A stretch of DNA of 64,000 nt from Salinicola acroporae. GTDB lineage: Bacteria > Pseudomonadota > Gammaproteobacteria > Pseudomonadales > Halomonadaceae. The DNA is taken from the NCBI RefSeq assembly GCF_003206615.1, contig NZ_PZJW01000006.1, positions 558,001 to 622,000 on the forward strand, read 5' to 3'. Position 1 is the first letter of the stretch. Each line of letters opens with the position of its first letter. The position numbers and the translations under genes are program-made. Under the pieces are notes generated by a model. The model was not told the DNA's origin. It ran no database searches and saw only the letters and a program-made list of their open reading frames with translations. Below are positions 18,757-29,126 of the stretch, one piece after another.

Positions 18757-19365
18757 ATGTCCCGCCTGGTACTCGCTTCCAGCTCTCGCTATCGCCGCCA
18801 ACTGTTAGACCGGCTGGGACTCCCTTACGTCTGGTCCTCGCCCGACATCGATGAAACCCGTCGACCGGGAGAAGACGCCGAGAGTCTGGCTCATCGATTG
18901 GCGCTCTCCAAGGCCCAGGCGGTTTCCGCCGACTACCCCGACCACCTGATCATCGGCTCCGACCAGCTGGCGCTGTTCGACGGCGACATACTGGGGAAGC
19001 CCGGCAACTTCGACACGGCCTGCGCCAACCTACGCCGCTTCTCAGGGCACAAGGTCAGTTTCATGACGGGCCTTGCCCTGATCGACACTCACAGCGGGCG
19101 CCACCGAGTCGTTCACGACACCTACCACGTCTGGTTTCGAGCGCTGAGTGACGAGGAAATAGAGGACTATGTCTCCCGCGACCAGCCCTACGACAGCTCG
19201 GGGAGCTTCCGAATGGAGGGGCTTGGCATCGCCCTATTCGAACGCTTCGAGGGTAACGACCCCAACACGCTGATCGGCCTCCCCCTCATCAGGCTGTGCG
19301 AGCTGCTGAGAGAGGCTGGCGTCAACCCACTCAGCAATGACCGACAAGACCGTCAGGGTAGCTGA
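18757..19365 (+). CDS. yceF: Maf-family nucleoside triphosphate pyrophosphatase (YceF type)
   Basis: 202 residues. Maf proteins hydrolyse modified or non-canonical nucleotides; the YceF branch prefers 7-methyl-GTP. The start MSRLVLASSSRYRRQLLDRLGLP, the central IIGSDQLALFDGDILGKPG and YDSSGSFRMEGLGIALFERFEGNDPNTLIGLPL agree with YceF. AAGGAG is 6 bases before the ATG. Divergent from yceD, as in E. coli. Its 3' end overlaps the end of sppA by 13 bases. Confidence 0.93.
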   Translation: MSRLVLASSSRYRRQLLDRLGLPYVWSSPDIDETRRPGEDAESLAHRLALSKAQAVSADYPDHLIIGSDQLALFDGDILGKPGNFDTACANLRRFSGHKVSFMTGLALIDTHSGRHRVVHDTYHVWFRALSDEEIEDYVSRDQPYDSSGSFRMEGLGIALFERFEGNDPNTLIGLPLIRLCELLREAGVNPLSNDRQDRQGS

Positions 19366-20417
19366 TAGCGCACTGGCGACGCGGCGCTGTCCAGACCCAC
19401 CCAGTGGGCCGCCGCGCTGGTGAGCTTGTTGGAGACCAGCGACCAGGGATCGAGGGACGGGGTGTAATCCTCGAGACTCACCTCCCCCAGACGCGCCCGC
19501 GACAATTGCTCAAGGTTGGCGATATCATCGACCAGCCCCAGCGACTTGGCCTGCTCGCCGGTCCAGACCAAGCCGGAAAACAGCGCTGGATCGTCGCTCA
19601 GGCGGTCACCACGCCCGGCCTTGACGGCCTCGATGAACTGCCGGTGCGTGGTATCCAGCACCGACTGCCAGAACTCGCGCTGCCCCGCTGATATCTGCGA
19701 GAACGGATCCATGAAGGCCTTGTTTTCCCCGGCCGTGAAGACACGACGCTCGACACCGATCTTGTCGATCGCGTGCTCGAGGCCGAACCCTGCGCTGATG
19801 ACCCCAATCGAGCCGACCAGGCTGGCCGGCGAGGCGTAGATACGATCCGCCGCCGAGGCCATGTAATAGGCGCCGCTGGCACCAATGTCCTCGATGACGG
19901 CCAGAATCGGCTTGTCGCCCTGGGCCTCGAGATAGCGAATTTCGTCATAGACGCGCTGCGACTGGACCGGGCTCCCGCCGGGACTGTTGACATGCAGCAC
20001 CACGGCATCGGCATTGGGAGCCTTCCATGCCCGCTGCAGCCCCTTGATGATACGCTCGGCGTTGGCCTGGCCATTGGCGTCGATGGGCCCACTGACCTCG
20101 ACGATACCGAGATGCCGGCGACTGGGGGACCCGCCATCGCCCTGGGCCAGGAACATGGCATAGGCACTCAGACACAGTCCCGCGATCACGACCAGCGCGA
20201 ACAGCAGCCGAAAGAAGATCTTCCAGCGCCGCGACCGCCGCTGCTCGGCGAGCACGCCGCCGACCCACCGATCCATCATTTGCACTTCGGCCAGCCGCAC
20301 CGCATCGGCGCTGGCCGGCTCGCCATCGCGAGTCGCATCCGCCGCCTCGCGCCGCCCGGCCTCCGACCGGCTCAACTCAGGCCCCTGCGTCCAATCATCA
20401 CGTCGATCGTCGCTCAT
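19353..20417 (-). CDS. sppA: signal peptide peptidase SppA, single-domain (S49 family)
   Basis: 354 residues. A cytoplasmic N-terminus of about 65 residues precedes one membrane helix (IFFRLLFALVVIAGLCLSAYAMFL), then a periplasmic S49 peptidase domain. The catalytic Ser is in IGASGAYYMASAADRIYA and the catalytic Lys in AGENKAFMDPFS; HVNSPGGSP forms the oxyanion region. Half the length of the two-domain E. coli enzyme, so probably a higher-order oligomer. Degrades cleaved signal peptides. Confidence 0.93.
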   Translation of the reverse strand: MSDDRRDDWTQGPELSRSEAGRREAADATRDGEPASADAVRLAEVQMMDRWVGGVLAEQRRSRRWKIFFRLLFALVVIAGLCLSAYAMFLAQGDGGSPSRRHLGIVEVSGPIDANGQANAERIIKGLQRAWKAPNADAVVLHVNSPGGSPVQSQRVYDEIRYLEAQGDKPILAVIEDIGASGAYYMASAADRIYASPASLVGSIGVISAGFGLEHAIDKIGVERRVFTAGENKAFMDPFSQISAGQREFWQSVLDTTHRQFIEAVKAGRGDRLSDDPALFSGLVWTGEQAKSLGLVDDIANLEQLSRARLGEVSLEDYTPSLDPWSLVSNKLTSAAAHWVGLDSAASPVRYQLP

Positions 20418-20477
20418 TTTCGTCTCCTTGCTGAATTCCCGCGCCCAGGGCCTATAAAAGGTCGGCAGACGACGACG

Positions 20478-21170
20478 TCAGACCAGCAACCACTCGACGA
20501 CCGACGGAAAGTCATCGGCGACGAACCTGGGGTCGCTGCGCTGCAGACGCTGGCGTTCGTGCACGCCGTAGGTCACCGCGATGCGATCCATGCCGATGGC
20601 CCTGGCCATCTCCAGATCATACTCGGTGTCGCCGATCATGACGGCCTCGGCGATGGGCACGCTGCACTCGGCCAGCAGCTCCTCGAGCATCTGGGGGTGC
20701 GGCTTCGAACGCGTGAGATCGGCGGTACGGCTCGCTGCGAACCAGTCGCCGCAGGATTCGTGACCGAAGGCACGATCCAGCCCGCGACGGCTCTTGCCGG
20801 TCGCGACCGCCAGCCGACACCGGGCATCGCGGCGCAGGCACCCAATACCCTCCACCACACCGGGGAAAAACGGGGCCGGTATGCGATCGGCGACCCGGAA
20901 CTGATGGCCATAGGCTTCCCGCAATCGATCATGGGCGGAGGGCGCCACCCCCGGAAAGAGTATGGCGACGGCTTCCGGCAAGCCCAGCCCGATGATATCG
21001 CGCACGGCGGCATCGCTCGGCACCGGCCACTGCAATTCCCGCGCAGCAGCCTGCATGCAAGCCACGATGCGCGCCGCCGAATCCATCAGCGTACCGTCCC
21101 AGTCGAAGATCACCAGCGAGTAGCGACAGCGCCGCGATACGCTCTCGCCGGCGAGCGCCTCAACCGCCAT
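20478..21170 (-). CDS. HAD-family hydrolase, phosphoglycolate-phosphatase-like
   Basis: 230 residues. Motif I FDWDGTLMDS, motif II ATGKSRRGLD, motif III Lys in RSKPHPQML and motif IV IGDTEYDLEMARAIGM are all in place, with an alpha-helical cap between motifs I and II. Substrate unknown. Begins inside the end of rluC (11-base overlap), an arrangement also found in Pseudomonas. Confidence 0.9.
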   Translation of the reverse strand: MAVEALAGESVSRRCRYSLVIFDWDGTLMDSAARIVACMQAAARELQWPVPSDAAVRDIIGLGLPEAVAILFPGVAPSAHDRLREAYGHQFRVADRIPAPFFPGVVEGIGCLRRDARCRLAVATGKSRRGLDRAFGHESCGDWFAASRTADLTRSKPHPQMLEELLAECSVPIAEAVMIGDTEYDLEMARAIGMDRIAVTYGVHERQRLQRSDPRFVADDFPSVVEWLLV

Positions 21171-22107
21171 GACGGGCACGCTCCAGCACCTTCTCAAGTC
21201 CCGGCTCCAGAGGGGCTCTCGCCTGCACCGGCCGCCCGGTCTTGGGGTCGGGGAAGGTCAGGGTCAACGCATGCAGGAACAGGCGATCCAGGCGCAGGGA
21301 TCGCGCGAGGCGCGCACCCTCGGCGCTACCGTACTTGTCGTCCCCCAGCAGCGCGTGTCCGGCATGCGCGGCATGGACGCGGATCTGATGGGTGCGCCCG
21401 GTCACCGGTTCCGCCTCGATCAACGTGACCTTCGGGAACGTTTCACGCACCGCGAAGCGGGTTCGCGATACCTTGCCATTGTCGTCCACCCGCACCCGAC
21501 GCTCGCCGTTGCCTGCGTCGTACCGCTCCAGCCTGGCGCTGACATAGTCGCGCCGCGCCGGCCAGCGCCCCTGCACCAGAGCCAGATAACCCTTTTCCAT
21601 TCGGCGCTCGCGCAGCGCGGTATTGAGCGACAGCAACGACTCGCGGTTCTTGGCCAGCAGCAGGCAACCCGAGGTGTCGCGATCGAGGCGGTGAACGAGT
21701 TCGAGGAAATCAAGGTCCTCGCGCACCTGGCGCAGCGCCTCGATCAAGCCGATCTTGACGCCACTGCCGCCATGCACCGCCAGCCCCGACGGCTTGTTGA
21801 TGACCAGCCAGTCGGGGCCTTCGATGACAACGCTGCCCGCCAGCAGGTTACGCAGGCTCTCGCTGGCCTCCTTCACTGCACTCTCCGGCGCCAGCCTCAG
21901 CGGCGGCACGCGAACCACGTCACCGGTCTGAACGCGGTAATCCGCCTTGATACGCTTCTTGTTGACACGCACCTCGCCCTTGCGAACGATGCGGTAGATC
22001 AACGACTTCGGCGCGCCCTTCAGGCGCGTCCGCAAGAAATTGTCGATTCGCTGCCCCTGCTGGGACTCGCTGACCTCGATAAACTGCACTTCCTGGCCTT
22101 CGGCCAT
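21160..22107 (-). CDS. rluC: 23S rRNA pseudouridine synthase RluC
   Basis: 315 residues. An S4 RNA-binding domain (RIDNFLRTRLKGAPKSLIYRIVRKGEVRVNKKR) is followed by the catalytic domain with HRLDRDTSGCLLLAKN, where the Asp is catalytic, and GRTHQIRVHAAHAGHALLGDDKYG. The RluC branch makes pseudouridines 955, 2504 and 2580. ATG at 22107 with GAGGGAG 7 bases upstream. Divergent from rne across a 777-base gap, as in E. coli and Pseudomonas. Confidence 0.93.
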   Translation of the reverse strand: MAEGQEVQFIEVSESQQGQRIDNFLRTRLKGAPKSLIYRIVRKGEVRVNKKRIKADYRVQTGDVVRVPPLRLAPESAVKEASESLRNLLAGSVVIEGPDWLVINKPSGLAVHGGSGVKIGLIEALRQVREDLDFLELVHRLDRDTSGCLLLAKNRESLLSLNTALRERRMEKGYLALVQGRWPARRDYVSARLERYDAGNGERRVRVDDNGKVSRTRFAVRETFPKVTLIEAEPVTGRTHQIRVHAAHAGHALLGDDKYGSAEGARLARSLRLDRLFLHALTLTFPDPKTGRPVQARAPLEPGLEKVLERARHGG

Positions 22108-22884
22108 GCTCGACTCCCTCGACGGCACTGCGCGGCGACACCAGCGCGCCGCCGGCCGCCATTCTAACGCACGCAGCCGGTAGCGCGAGCTCAATTGCCG
22201 CTACCTCGGCATTACTGTTATATTGCGGGCTCACTCGGTGGGTTTATCACCCATTCAGGCGTCAGCGACTGCATAGGCTGGCCGAAGTGAAAAAATGTCT
22301 CGATCCTCCAGAGAGTTAACGAAGCCAACCGCTCACGGCTGCTGGAGTGATCAAAACACGTTTGGAACGCCAGGCCCCGACTCGACCGTGCGACTGACCT
22401 CAGCTCGCCATGCTCGCGGGAAATCCACAGGTACCAGTGGAAGGCGTCGCCGAACCGAACAATGCCAAGTGATATAGACGGCAGTCTGCAGGACCGGATG
22501 CGTCGACGAAAAACGCGCCGTGACATGTCCTGCCACCGTTTCGTACTCAACCCATGTTCGTGTAGCGTCCCTAGCAAGCAGGTAATGAAATCAAAGATGT
22601 AATGGTAATGAGCAAGCACGCCACTGGGCTCGACGAGCGTCGACCCGAATTCGCACCGATGGCCGCATCGCGCCGTTCGACCTGCGTTTTTCGGACATTC
22701 CCCTCGAGTTCCTGACGCGGGTCTTCAGCGTGTTGCACGCTGAACTCGTTCTGGCACACCCTCTGCGCCTGCTTGCCCTGCCGGGTCGCTTCACCAATGT
22801 GCGCGAGCACAGCACGACCGCTTGCGGTTCGTCGTCGCCGATTGCAGCACGCCTTCCACCGGCACGCTCAATTAGCGAGACCGT
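22108..22884 (+). other. long untranslated leader of rne
   Basis: 777 bases without a supportable gene between divergent rluC and rne. A likely rne promoter is TTGCCG (22195-22200), 18-base spacer, TATATT (22219-22224), which would give a leader of roughly 650 bases. Short hairpins can be seen, for example TGGGT/ACCCA around 22238-22252 and GCGTG/CACGC around 22728-22740. RNase E is known to control its own mRNA through 5'-UTR structures (rne5 in enterics, rne-II in Pseudomonas); I cannot show homology to either by eye. Confidence 0.6.
22195..22224 (+). promoter_or_regulatory. candidate rne promoter
   Basis: TTGCCG (4 of 6 to consensus) and TATATT (5 of 6) separated by 18 bases, oriented toward rne and placed just upstream of the rluC start region. 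Other promoters inside the long leader are possible. Confidence 0.45.
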
Positions 22885-25800
22885 ATGAAAAGAATGCTCA
22901 TCAATGCGACACAGCCGGAAGAGCTGCGCGTCGCACTCGTGGATGGACAACGCCTTTACGACCTGGACATCGAATCCGGTGCCCGGGAACAGAAGAAAGC
23001 CAACATCTACCGGGGCAAAATCACCCGCCTCGAACCCAGCCTCGAAGCGGCCTTCGTCGACTTCGGCGCCGATCGCCACGGCTTTCTGCCGCTCAAGGAA
23101 ATTTCCCGCGAGTACTTCTCCAAGGACCCCTCGGGCCGACCCAACATCAAGGAAGTCCTGAAAGAGGGTCAGGAAGTCATCGTCCAGGTCGACAAGGAGG
23201 AGCGCGGCAATAAAGGCGCGGCGCTGACGACCTTCATCAGCCTGGCGGGACGCTTTCTGGTCCTGATGCCCAACAACCCCCGCGCCGGCGGCATCTCTCG
23301 CCGGATCGAGGGTGAGGAGCGCAGCCAGCTCAAGGATGCCATGGGTCAATTGACCCTGCCGGACAAGATGGGCGTGATCGTGCGCACGGCGGGTATCGGC
23401 CGCTCCCCCGAGGAGCTGCAGTGGGATCTCGACTACCTGGTTCAGGTGTGGGATGCGATCACCACCGAAGCGGTCAAGCGCCCTGCCCCGTTCCTGATCT
23501 ACCGCGAGTCGAACGTGATCATCCGCGCCATGCGCGACTACCTGCGCCAGGACATCGGCGAGGTGCTGATCGACAGCGCGGACGTACACGAGGAAGCGCT
23601 GAGCTTCATCCGTCAGGTGATGCCGTCCTACCAGCAGAAGATCAAGCTCTACACCGATGACGTGCCGCTGTTCTCGCGTTTCCAGATCGAGTCCCAGATC
23701 GAGACCGCCTATCAGCGCGAGGTCAAGCTGCCCTCGGGTGGTTCGGTCGTCATCGACCATACCGAGGCGCTGGTCTCGATCGACATCAACTCGGCACGCG
23801 CCACCCGTGGCGCCGACATCGAGGAGACCGCGCTCCAGACCAATCTGGAAGCCTCCGATGAGATCGCCCGCCAATTGCGGCTGCGCGACATCGGTGGCCT
23901 CGTGGTCATTGACTTCATCGACATGTCGCCGGCACGCAACCAGCGCGAGGTCGAGAACCGGGTTCGCGATGCCCTCAAGCTCGACCGCGCCCGCGTCCAG
24001 ATCGGCCGTATCTCGCGCTTCGGACTGATGGAGATGTCGCGCCAGCGGCTTCGCCCTTCGCTGGGCGAGACCAGCGGCGTCGTCTGCCCCCGCTGCGATG
24101 GCCAGGGCACCATTCGCGACGTCCGCTCCATGGCGCTGTCGATCCTCCGCCTGATCGAAGAAGAGGCGATGAAAGAGCGTAGTGCCCAGATTCGCGCCAT
24201 TTTGCCGGTGCCGGTGGCGACCTACCTGCTCAACGAGAAGCGCAACGTTCTCTCCGACGTCGAGCGTCGCCAGAACGTCAAGGTTCTGCTGCTGCCGAAC
24301 CCGGAGATGGACACGCCACACTACGACGTCCAGCGCCTCCGTGACGACCATGTCTCCGAGGATGGCGACGAGACCAAGTCCAGCTTCGAGCTTTCCGTCG
24401 ACAGCGACCTGCTAAAGGAGCCGGAAACGACGCTCTCCAAGCCGATCCAGCGCACCCAGGCCGCCGTGCAGACGGTCCAGCACACGGCCCCGGCTCCGGA
24501 CTCGCTGCATCAGGAACCCGAGAAGAAGGTCGCCCCCCAACCCGCCGCCGAGAGCACGGCCACGCCAGCAGCAACGCCGACTCCGCAGGCCCAGGCGGCC
24601 AACGGCGGCCTGATGCAGCTCTTCAGGGGCCTGTTCGGCCGCCGCCGTGCCGACGAGGAAGCAGCGGGCTCCAGCGATGCCTCCGGCCAGCGTAATCAGG
24701 GCAGCCAGGGTGGCAACCGCTCGGCGGGCGCTTCCCGCGGCAGCAATGCAGACAACGGCTCGGCCAACTCCCGCCCTTCCCGGCCGACGGGCCAGAAGAG
24801 CGACCAGCGGAGCGATCGCGATAGCAGCGGGAAGCGCAGCGACAGCGCCTCCCGCAGCAACGACGGCAATGCGCGAGGCGACAACAACGCCCGTGGTGGC
24901 GATGGCAATCGCCAGGGCAACAATCGTCGCCGTCGCGGCCAGGATGATCGTCAGGGCGGCAGCGACAGCCGTAATGACAATCGCCAGAGCCAGGGTCGTC
25001 AGCCGCGTCAGGACAACCGGCAGGACGGCCGCGGCAAGACGGACAAGACCGGCAACGAGGCAAAGGCCGACACCGCGAAGACCGACACCACCAGCCCTTC
25101 CGGCAACGTCAAAACCCCGCGCACCGACAACCGCGACGCCTCGCCCGCGCCCAGCGCTCCCAAGGAGACTGGCGAGAGCAAGCCGAAGCGGACACGCAAC
25201 AATCCGCGCAACCGCTCGCGCAAGCACGCCCTGAACCCGGCAGCCGCCGAGGAGCAGCAGAAGCTGCAGGCGGCAGCGGCGGCCGATACCGGTGACGACG
25301 CCAAGTCGGTCGGGGCCGAATCGCTCCAGGACCAGACGGCCTCTTCCGAGCGCCAGGCCCCGGTGGCCGAGGCCAAGAGCGAGGAAAGCGAACGCTCGCG
25401 CGCCGAACAGGCCGAACCGACCGCGACCACGAGCGAGCCGAAAGAGCCCCGATCCAGGACCAAGCCCGCCAAGGCAGCCGCGTCTGGAAAGGCGGCTAAC
25501 CCGCGGAAGTCGGAGCGGACCAAGCCGACATCCTCCGAGTCGGTCTCGACGGACAGCGCCCCTGAGACATCCGTCTCGGACGAGGATCAGGTAGTCAAGG
25601 CGCAATCCGAGGCTGCGATCGAAGCGGACCAGAAGGCCACGCCGACGGAGACCGTTTCGGAAACCAGCCAGCGGGCGGACAATCACGACGTCGCTGCCGA
25701 CGCCACGGCCGACTCCGCCGAGCGGCCTGTCGAAGCGCCAGCGTCCGCCGAGGCCAGCACGCCCGAAAAGACCACATCGCCGGCAAGCCCCTCGGCGAGC

Positions 25801-26292
25801 GATGAAGCCGCCAGCCAGTCGACAGCTGGCGAAGAGGCGTCGCAACAGGAGCGTGTCGAGACCTCACCGGCTCAGGAGGCGATTGCCCAGTCGACGGCAT
25901 CGACCGAGGAGAGCCCGGCGTCGGCTGCTCCCGCCGGACCGATCGCGGACGAGACGGCAGACCAGCCTGTCCCGGACGCGACCAAGGCCGACGACGTCGA
26001 GCCCGAGGAAAACGCACCGCGTGACACCACACCGGTAGCGCCGGTATCCGAAGCGTCGGCAACGCCCGCCTCAACCGAGGATGACACCGGGACAGCGGCT
26101 CCGACCCAGGATCAGGCGCGTCAAGCCGAGGCCAGCGCGGCCCCGGCCGATGAGCGTCCGATCAAGGCCACGGAAAGCCCGGCGGCCAGCCAGCCTGGTG
26201 ACGAGAGCGAACCCCGACGACCACGTCGTCGGCGGGCGCATAACGATCCGCGTGAAAAGCGGCGTCGCGAGACCGGCCAGGGCGACAACTGA
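22885..26292 (+). CDS. rne: ribonuclease E
   Basis: 1135 residues. Endonuclease of mRNA decay and rRNA/tRNA processing and scaffold of the degradosome. An N-terminal S1 domain (about 37-120) precedes the 5'-sensor and DNase-I-like catalytic region; the Mg ligands are D300 (LVSIDINSA) and D343 (VVIDFIDM), 43 residues apart as in E. coli. The Zn-link CPRCDGQG lies near 401-404. From about residue 510 the protein is low-complexity: an R/N/D/G-rich part (about 600-790, including [11 protein letters not shown] and [13 protein letters not shown]), then an acidic A/E/S/T-rich part, ending in an arginine-rich tail ([19 protein letters not shown]). The tail is expected to anchor degradosome partners and RNA, but no enzyme-binding motif was identified. 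Confidence 0.96.
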   Translation: MKRMLINATQPEELRVALVDGQRLYDLDIESGAREQKKANIYRGKITRLEPSLEAAFVDFGADRHGFLPLKEISREYFSKDPSGRPNIKEVLKEGQEVIVQVDKEERGNKGAALTTFISLAGRFLVLMPNNPRAGGISRRIEGEERSQLKDAMGQLTLPDKMGVIVRTAGIGRSPEELQWDLDYLVQVWDAITTEAVKRPAPFLIYRESNVIIRAMRDYLRQDIGEVLIDSADVHEEALSFIRQVMPSYQQKIKLYTDDVPLFSRFQIESQIETAYQREVKLPSGGSVVIDHTEALVSIDINSARATRGADIEETALQTNLEASDEIARQLRLRDIGGLVVIDFIDMSPARNQREVENRVRDALKLDRARVQIGRISRFGLMEMSRQRLRPSLGETSGVVCPRCDGQGTIRDVRSMALSILRLIEEEAMKERSAQIRAILPVPVATYLLNEKRNVLSDVERRQNVKVLLLPNPEMDTPHYDVQRLRDDHVSEDGDETKSSFELSVDSDLLKEPETTLSKPIQRTQAAVQTVQHTAPAPDSLHQEPEKKVAPQPAAESTATPAATPTPQAQAANGGLMQLFRGLFGRRRADEEAAGSSDASGQRNQGSQGGNRSAGASRGSNADNGSANSRPSRPTGQKSDQRSDRDSSGKRSDSASRSNDGNARGDNNARGGDGNRQGNNRRRRGQDDRQGGSDSRNDNRQSQGRQPRQDNRQDGRGKTDKTGNEAKADTAKTDTTSPSGNVKTPRTDNRDASPAPSAPKETGESKPKRTRNNPRNRSRKHALNPAAAEEQQKLQAAAAADTGDDAKSVGAESLQDQTASSERQAPVAEAKSEESERSRAEQAEPTATTSEPKEPRSRTKPAKAAASGKAANPRKSERTKPTSSESVSTDSAPETSVSDEDQVVKAQSEAAIEADQKATPTETVSETSQRADNHDVAADATADSAERPVEAPASAEASTPEKTTSPASPSASDEAASQSTAGEEASQQERVETSPAQEAIAQSTASTEESPASAAPAGPIADETADQPVPDATKADDVEPEENAPRDTTPVAPVSEASATPASTEDDTGTAAPTQDQARQAEASAAPADERPIKATESPAASQPGDESEPRRPRRRRAHNDPREKRRRETGQGDN

Positions 26293-26308
26293 GTCGCCCC
26301 CAGCCACG

Positions 26309-26342
26309 AAAAAGCCCAGACAGCGATGTCTGGGCTTTTTTT
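26309..26342 (+). terminator. strong bidirectional terminator after rne
   Basis: AAAAAGCCCAGACA, loop GCGA, TGTCTGGGCTTTTTTT: 14-base perfect arms with A and T runs on both sides, 16 bases past the rne stop. The 288 bases from here to murB hold only one small hairpin (GGCTGG/CCAGCC near 26537-26552) and no gene that I could support. Confidence 0.95.
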
Positions 26343-26630
26343 GATTCCCGGGGTCCGCGCCCCCGATCCATTCCAACGCCCGAACCGGCCCAGGGGCCGT
26401 ACGAAAAGTCGGCCAGCGAAGGCCAGACCGAGGCGCGGAGCCAAGGCAAAATCGGCGAAGACGGACCGGGCTGGCGCACCGGTTTACGAGGTGGAAATGC
26501 GTATTTTGACGGGGGTGCCTAGCTAGGGGGCGCCGAGTTCTGGCTGGCGTTCCAGCCGATGTTAACGCCGTACTGCCGAGCGCAGGCCGTTCTCGCACGG
26601 AACCTAGCACTCGGCAGCACGTCTGCCCGC

Positions 26631-27665
26631 TCAGATGGCCGCGGTCTGGATGCAGCGAGGCTCACGCTCGAGCGCCACTCCGAATGCCGCCTGCACGGCG
26701 CCGACGATTCTCTCGGAGAACGAGAGCAGCTCTGCCAGCGACCCTCCACCGAAATGGACCAGCACCAGCGCTTGGCGATCGTGGACACCGAACGCCCCTT
26801 CCCGAAGGCCCCGCAGCCCGCACTGGTCGATCAGCCAGCCGGCGGCCAGCTTGACCCGGCCATCCGGCTGCGGGTAATGCGGCATCGAAGGCGCCGCCGA
26901 CAACAGCCGCTCGGCCTGGGTCCGCGAGACCAATGGGTTCTTGAAGAAACTGCCGGCGTTGGGCGTGACGAGCGGATCAGGCAGTTTCTCCCGGCGAATG
27001 GCGCAGATCGCCTCGAAGACCGCCCGCGCGCTCGACGGGTCGGCGACGCGATCACCCAGTGCGCCATACTCCAGCTTGGGCGCCGGCCGTGTGGAGAGCG
27101 TCAGCCCCAACCGGGTGATCACGACCTGGTTGGCCAGTTCGTGCTTGAAAACGCTGTCACGATAGTCCAATTCACACGCCTCTCGGCGCAGTCGGCGACG
27201 CTGACCGTCTCGTCGATCGACCAGTTCGACCCAGTCCAGCACATCCCCAATCTCGACACCATAGGCGCCAATATTCTGTATCGGTGCCGCGCCGGCCAGT
27301 CCCGGTATCAAGGCGAGGTTCTCGATCCCCCACAATTCGCGTGCCACGCAGCGCTGGACCAGCGCATGCCAATTGACGCCAGCACCTACCTCGACGTGCA
27401 CGGCGCCGCCTTCACCCGCCATGAACGACACGTCATCGAGTTCCGCACGCAACGTAAGCCCTCCCACTATCGGTGGCAGCAACACGTTGCTCCCTCCACC
27501 GAGCACCGTGAGGTCCCAGTCGTGCCGATTGGCGAGTTCCACGCCTTGCACGACGTCGCACTCGCGACGGGCGAGCCAGAAACGCTCTGCCCGGCTCGGC
27601 AGTGCCAGGGTGTTGGCGTGACGTAGATCGTGATCGACCTGCAGCTCGGGAATCGGGTCCGGCAT
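26631..27665 (-). CDS. murB: UDP-N-acetylenolpyruvoylglucosamine reductase
   Basis: 344 residues, type I MurB (E. coli-like length). Reduces the enolpyruvyl group to make UDP-MurNAc. FAD-binding VLGGGSNVLLP, LIPGLAGAAPIQNIGAYGVEIGD, the type I loop Tyr in ELDYRDSVFKH, and the catalytic Ser in TPNAGSFFKNP. Its ATG shares a base with the TGA of the upstream phosphatase gene. Confidence 0.96.
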   Translation of the reverse strand: MPDPIPELQVDHDLRHANTLALPSRAERFWLARRECDVVQGVELANRHDWDLTVLGGGSNVLLPPIVGGLTLRAELDDVSFMAGEGGAVHVEVGAGVNWHALVQRCVARELWGIENLALIPGLAGAAPIQNIGAYGVEIGDVLDWVELVDRRDGQRRRLRREACELDYRDSVFKHELANQVVITRLGLTLSTRPAPKLEYGALGDRVADPSSARAVFEAICAIRREKLPDPLVTPNAGSFFKNPLVSRTQAERLLSAAPSMPHYPQPDGRVKLAAGWLIDQCGLRGLREGAFGVHDRQALVLVHFGGGSLAELLSFSERIVGAVQAAFGVALEREPRCIQTAAI

Positions 27666-28159
27666 CAGGCGCCGCCCACACGCTGCCGAAGCGACGCCGT
27701 CAACCCATCGACGGCAAGCTCGAGTTGATCCAGCACCCGGAGAAACCCCGCCTCGCCGCCGAAATATGGGTCAGGCACATCCGTGTCCGGCTGGTTGGCG
27801 TAGTGGAGCAGGCGGGAGACCCTCGCGCGGCTACCTTCAGGCCGACGCGCCAGCACCTGATCGAGATTGTCGGTATCCATCACCAGAATCTCGTCGAACT
27901 GCGCGAAGTCCTCCTGCACCAACTGGCGCCCACGCAAGCCGCTCAGGTCGACGCCGCGCTCCGACGCCGCCCGGACGGCGCGGGGATCCGGGGCCTGACC
28001 GATATGCCAGGCCCCGGTGCCGCAGGAGTCGACCTCGATGCTAGCGTTGAGGTCCTCGTCCTGAAGACGCTTCCTGAGCATGCCCTCCGCCGTCGGCGAG
28101 CGACAGATGTTGCCCATGCAGACGAACAGGACCCGCCATACGGGACGCGAATCACTCAT
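27665..28159 (-). CDS. low-molecular-weight protein-tyrosine phosphatase
   Basis: 164 residues. The catalytic P-loop C14-MGNIC-R20-S starts the fold and the general acid is in DVPDPYFGG. Overlaps kdsB by ATGA and murB by one base, so tightly co-translated with envelope genes. Such phosphatases oppose tyrosine kinases of exopolysaccharide systems, but no cognate kinase is present in the window and the target is unknown. Confidence 0.93.
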   Translation of the reverse strand: MSDSRPVWRVLFVCMGNICRSPTAEGMLRKRLQDEDLNASIEVDSCGTGAWHIGQAPDPRAVRAASERGVDLSGLRGRQLVQEDFAQFDEILVMDTDNLDQVLARRPEGSRARVSRLLHYANQPDTDVPDPYFGGEAGFLRVLDQLELAVDGLTASLRQRVGGA

Positions 28160-28929
28160 GCCCTCTCCCGCTGAGAAAAATGCTGACGCACCCGTTCCAG
28201 GTCCTCCAGGGTGTCGACGCCGCCAGGCAGGGACGAAGAGACCGTTGCCACCTGAATGAGGTGGCCGTGCTGCAGCGCCCGCAATTGCTCGAGCTGCTCG
28301 AGCTGCTCCAGCGGCGCCGGTTGCCAGGTGACATAATCGCCCAGGAATCCAGCACGATAGGCGTAGAGACCGACGTGGCGCAGCCAGGCGTCCGTCTCCA
28401 ATCGTGTCGGCGGCTGGGTCTTCCAGGCATTGCGATCCCAGGGGATCGGCGCCCGGGAGAAATAGAGCGCCCGCCCGCTCAAGTCGGTCACGACCTTGAC
28501 CACGTTGGGGTTGAACAGCGTATCGACATCGTGAATCGGCTCGGCCAGCGTCGATACCGACGCCCGCACGTCGGACGCGAGGCGCTCCGCGACGAGATCG
28601 ATCACCGAGGCCGGCAGCAGCGGCTCATCGCCCTGGACGTTGACTACGATGGTCTCGTTCGGCAACGCCAGCTTGGCGCTGACCTCGGCCAGACGATCGG
28701 TGCCAGAATGGTGATCGTCACGCGTCATGACGACCTCGGCGCCGAACCCCCGGGCCGCCTGTTCGATACGCGCATCGTCGGTGGCGATCACGATCCGCGA
28801 TGCGCTGCTCTCCCTGGCCCGCAACCATACGTGCTGGACCATGGGCAGCCCGTCGATATCCATCAGAGGCTTGCCCGGAAGGCGGCTGGAGCCGAAGCGG
28901 GCCGGAATCACGACAACAAAATCGCTCAT
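28156..28929 (-). CDS. kdsB: 3-deoxy-manno-octulosonate cytidylyltransferase
   Basis: 257 residues. Activates Kdo as CMP-Kdo for lipid A core synthesis. [17 protein letters not shown] nucleotide-binding loop, [24 protein letters not shown] and [13 protein letters not shown] are diagnostic. A run of three Glu-Gln-Leu units near residue 215 does not change the length relative to other KdsB proteins. Overlaps its neighbours on both sides by 4 bases. Confidence 0.96.
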   Translation of the reverse strand: MSDFVVVIPARFGSSRLPGKPLMDIDGLPMVQHVWLRARESSASRIVIATDDARIEQAARGFGAEVVMTRDDHHSGTDRLAEVSAKLALPNETIVVNVQGDEPLLPASVIDLVAERLASDVRASVSTLAEPIHDVDTLFNPNVVKVVTDLSGRALYFSRAPIPWDRNAWKTQPPTRLETDAWLRHVGLYAYRAGFLGDYVTWQPAPLEQLEQLEQLRALQHGHLIQVATVSSSLPGGVDTLEDLERVRQHFSQRERA

Positions 28930-29126
28930 GACGTCGGGGCCGCCTTGCCGAGCTTTTCCTCGGTCGACATGACGCGCGCCTCGCTTTCCAGCATCACCGG
29001 GATCCCGTCTCGAACCGGATAGGCCAGCCCGCTGACCGAGCTCTTGAGCTCCTGACGTTCGCGATCGAAGGTCAACTCGCTATGGCTGACCGGACAGATC
29101 AACATCGTCATCAATTCCTTATCCAT
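28926..29126 (-). CDS. ycaR: Trm112/YcaR-like small protein
   Basis: 66 residues. [20 protein letters not shown] and [20 protein letters not shown] match the YcaR/Trm112 family. The second half of the zinc CxxC pair is replaced (CPVS), as in other gammaproteobacterial members, so it probably binds no zinc. The ATG at 29126 is 6 bases after AAGGA, whereas the ATG two codons upstream touches it. Conserved neighbour of kdsB and lpxK; molecular role not established. Confidence 0.88.
   Translation of the reverse strand: MDKELMTMLICPVSHSELTFDRERQELKSSVSGLAYPVRDGIPVMLESEARVMSTEEKLGKAAPTS

Noticed and set aside
19353-19365. 13-base convergent overlap of yceF and sppA
   Set aside because: Short tail-to-tail overlaps are common in compact genomes; no structure or conserved element is visible there.
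22218-22619. A 133-codon minus-strand frame in the rne leader
   Set aside because: No ribosome site, no family resemblance, and it lies where an untranslated rne leader is expected.
22591-24351. A 586-codon open frame antisense to the rne start (and another at 24412-25845)
   Set aside because: Both mirror the rne coding frame and have no recognisable motifs; the sense strand is clearly RNase E.
28281-28312. Repeat encoding three Glu-Gln-Leu units in kdsB
   Set aside because: Other KdsB proteins have the same length and a similar leucine/glutamate pattern here, so it is not an expansion.
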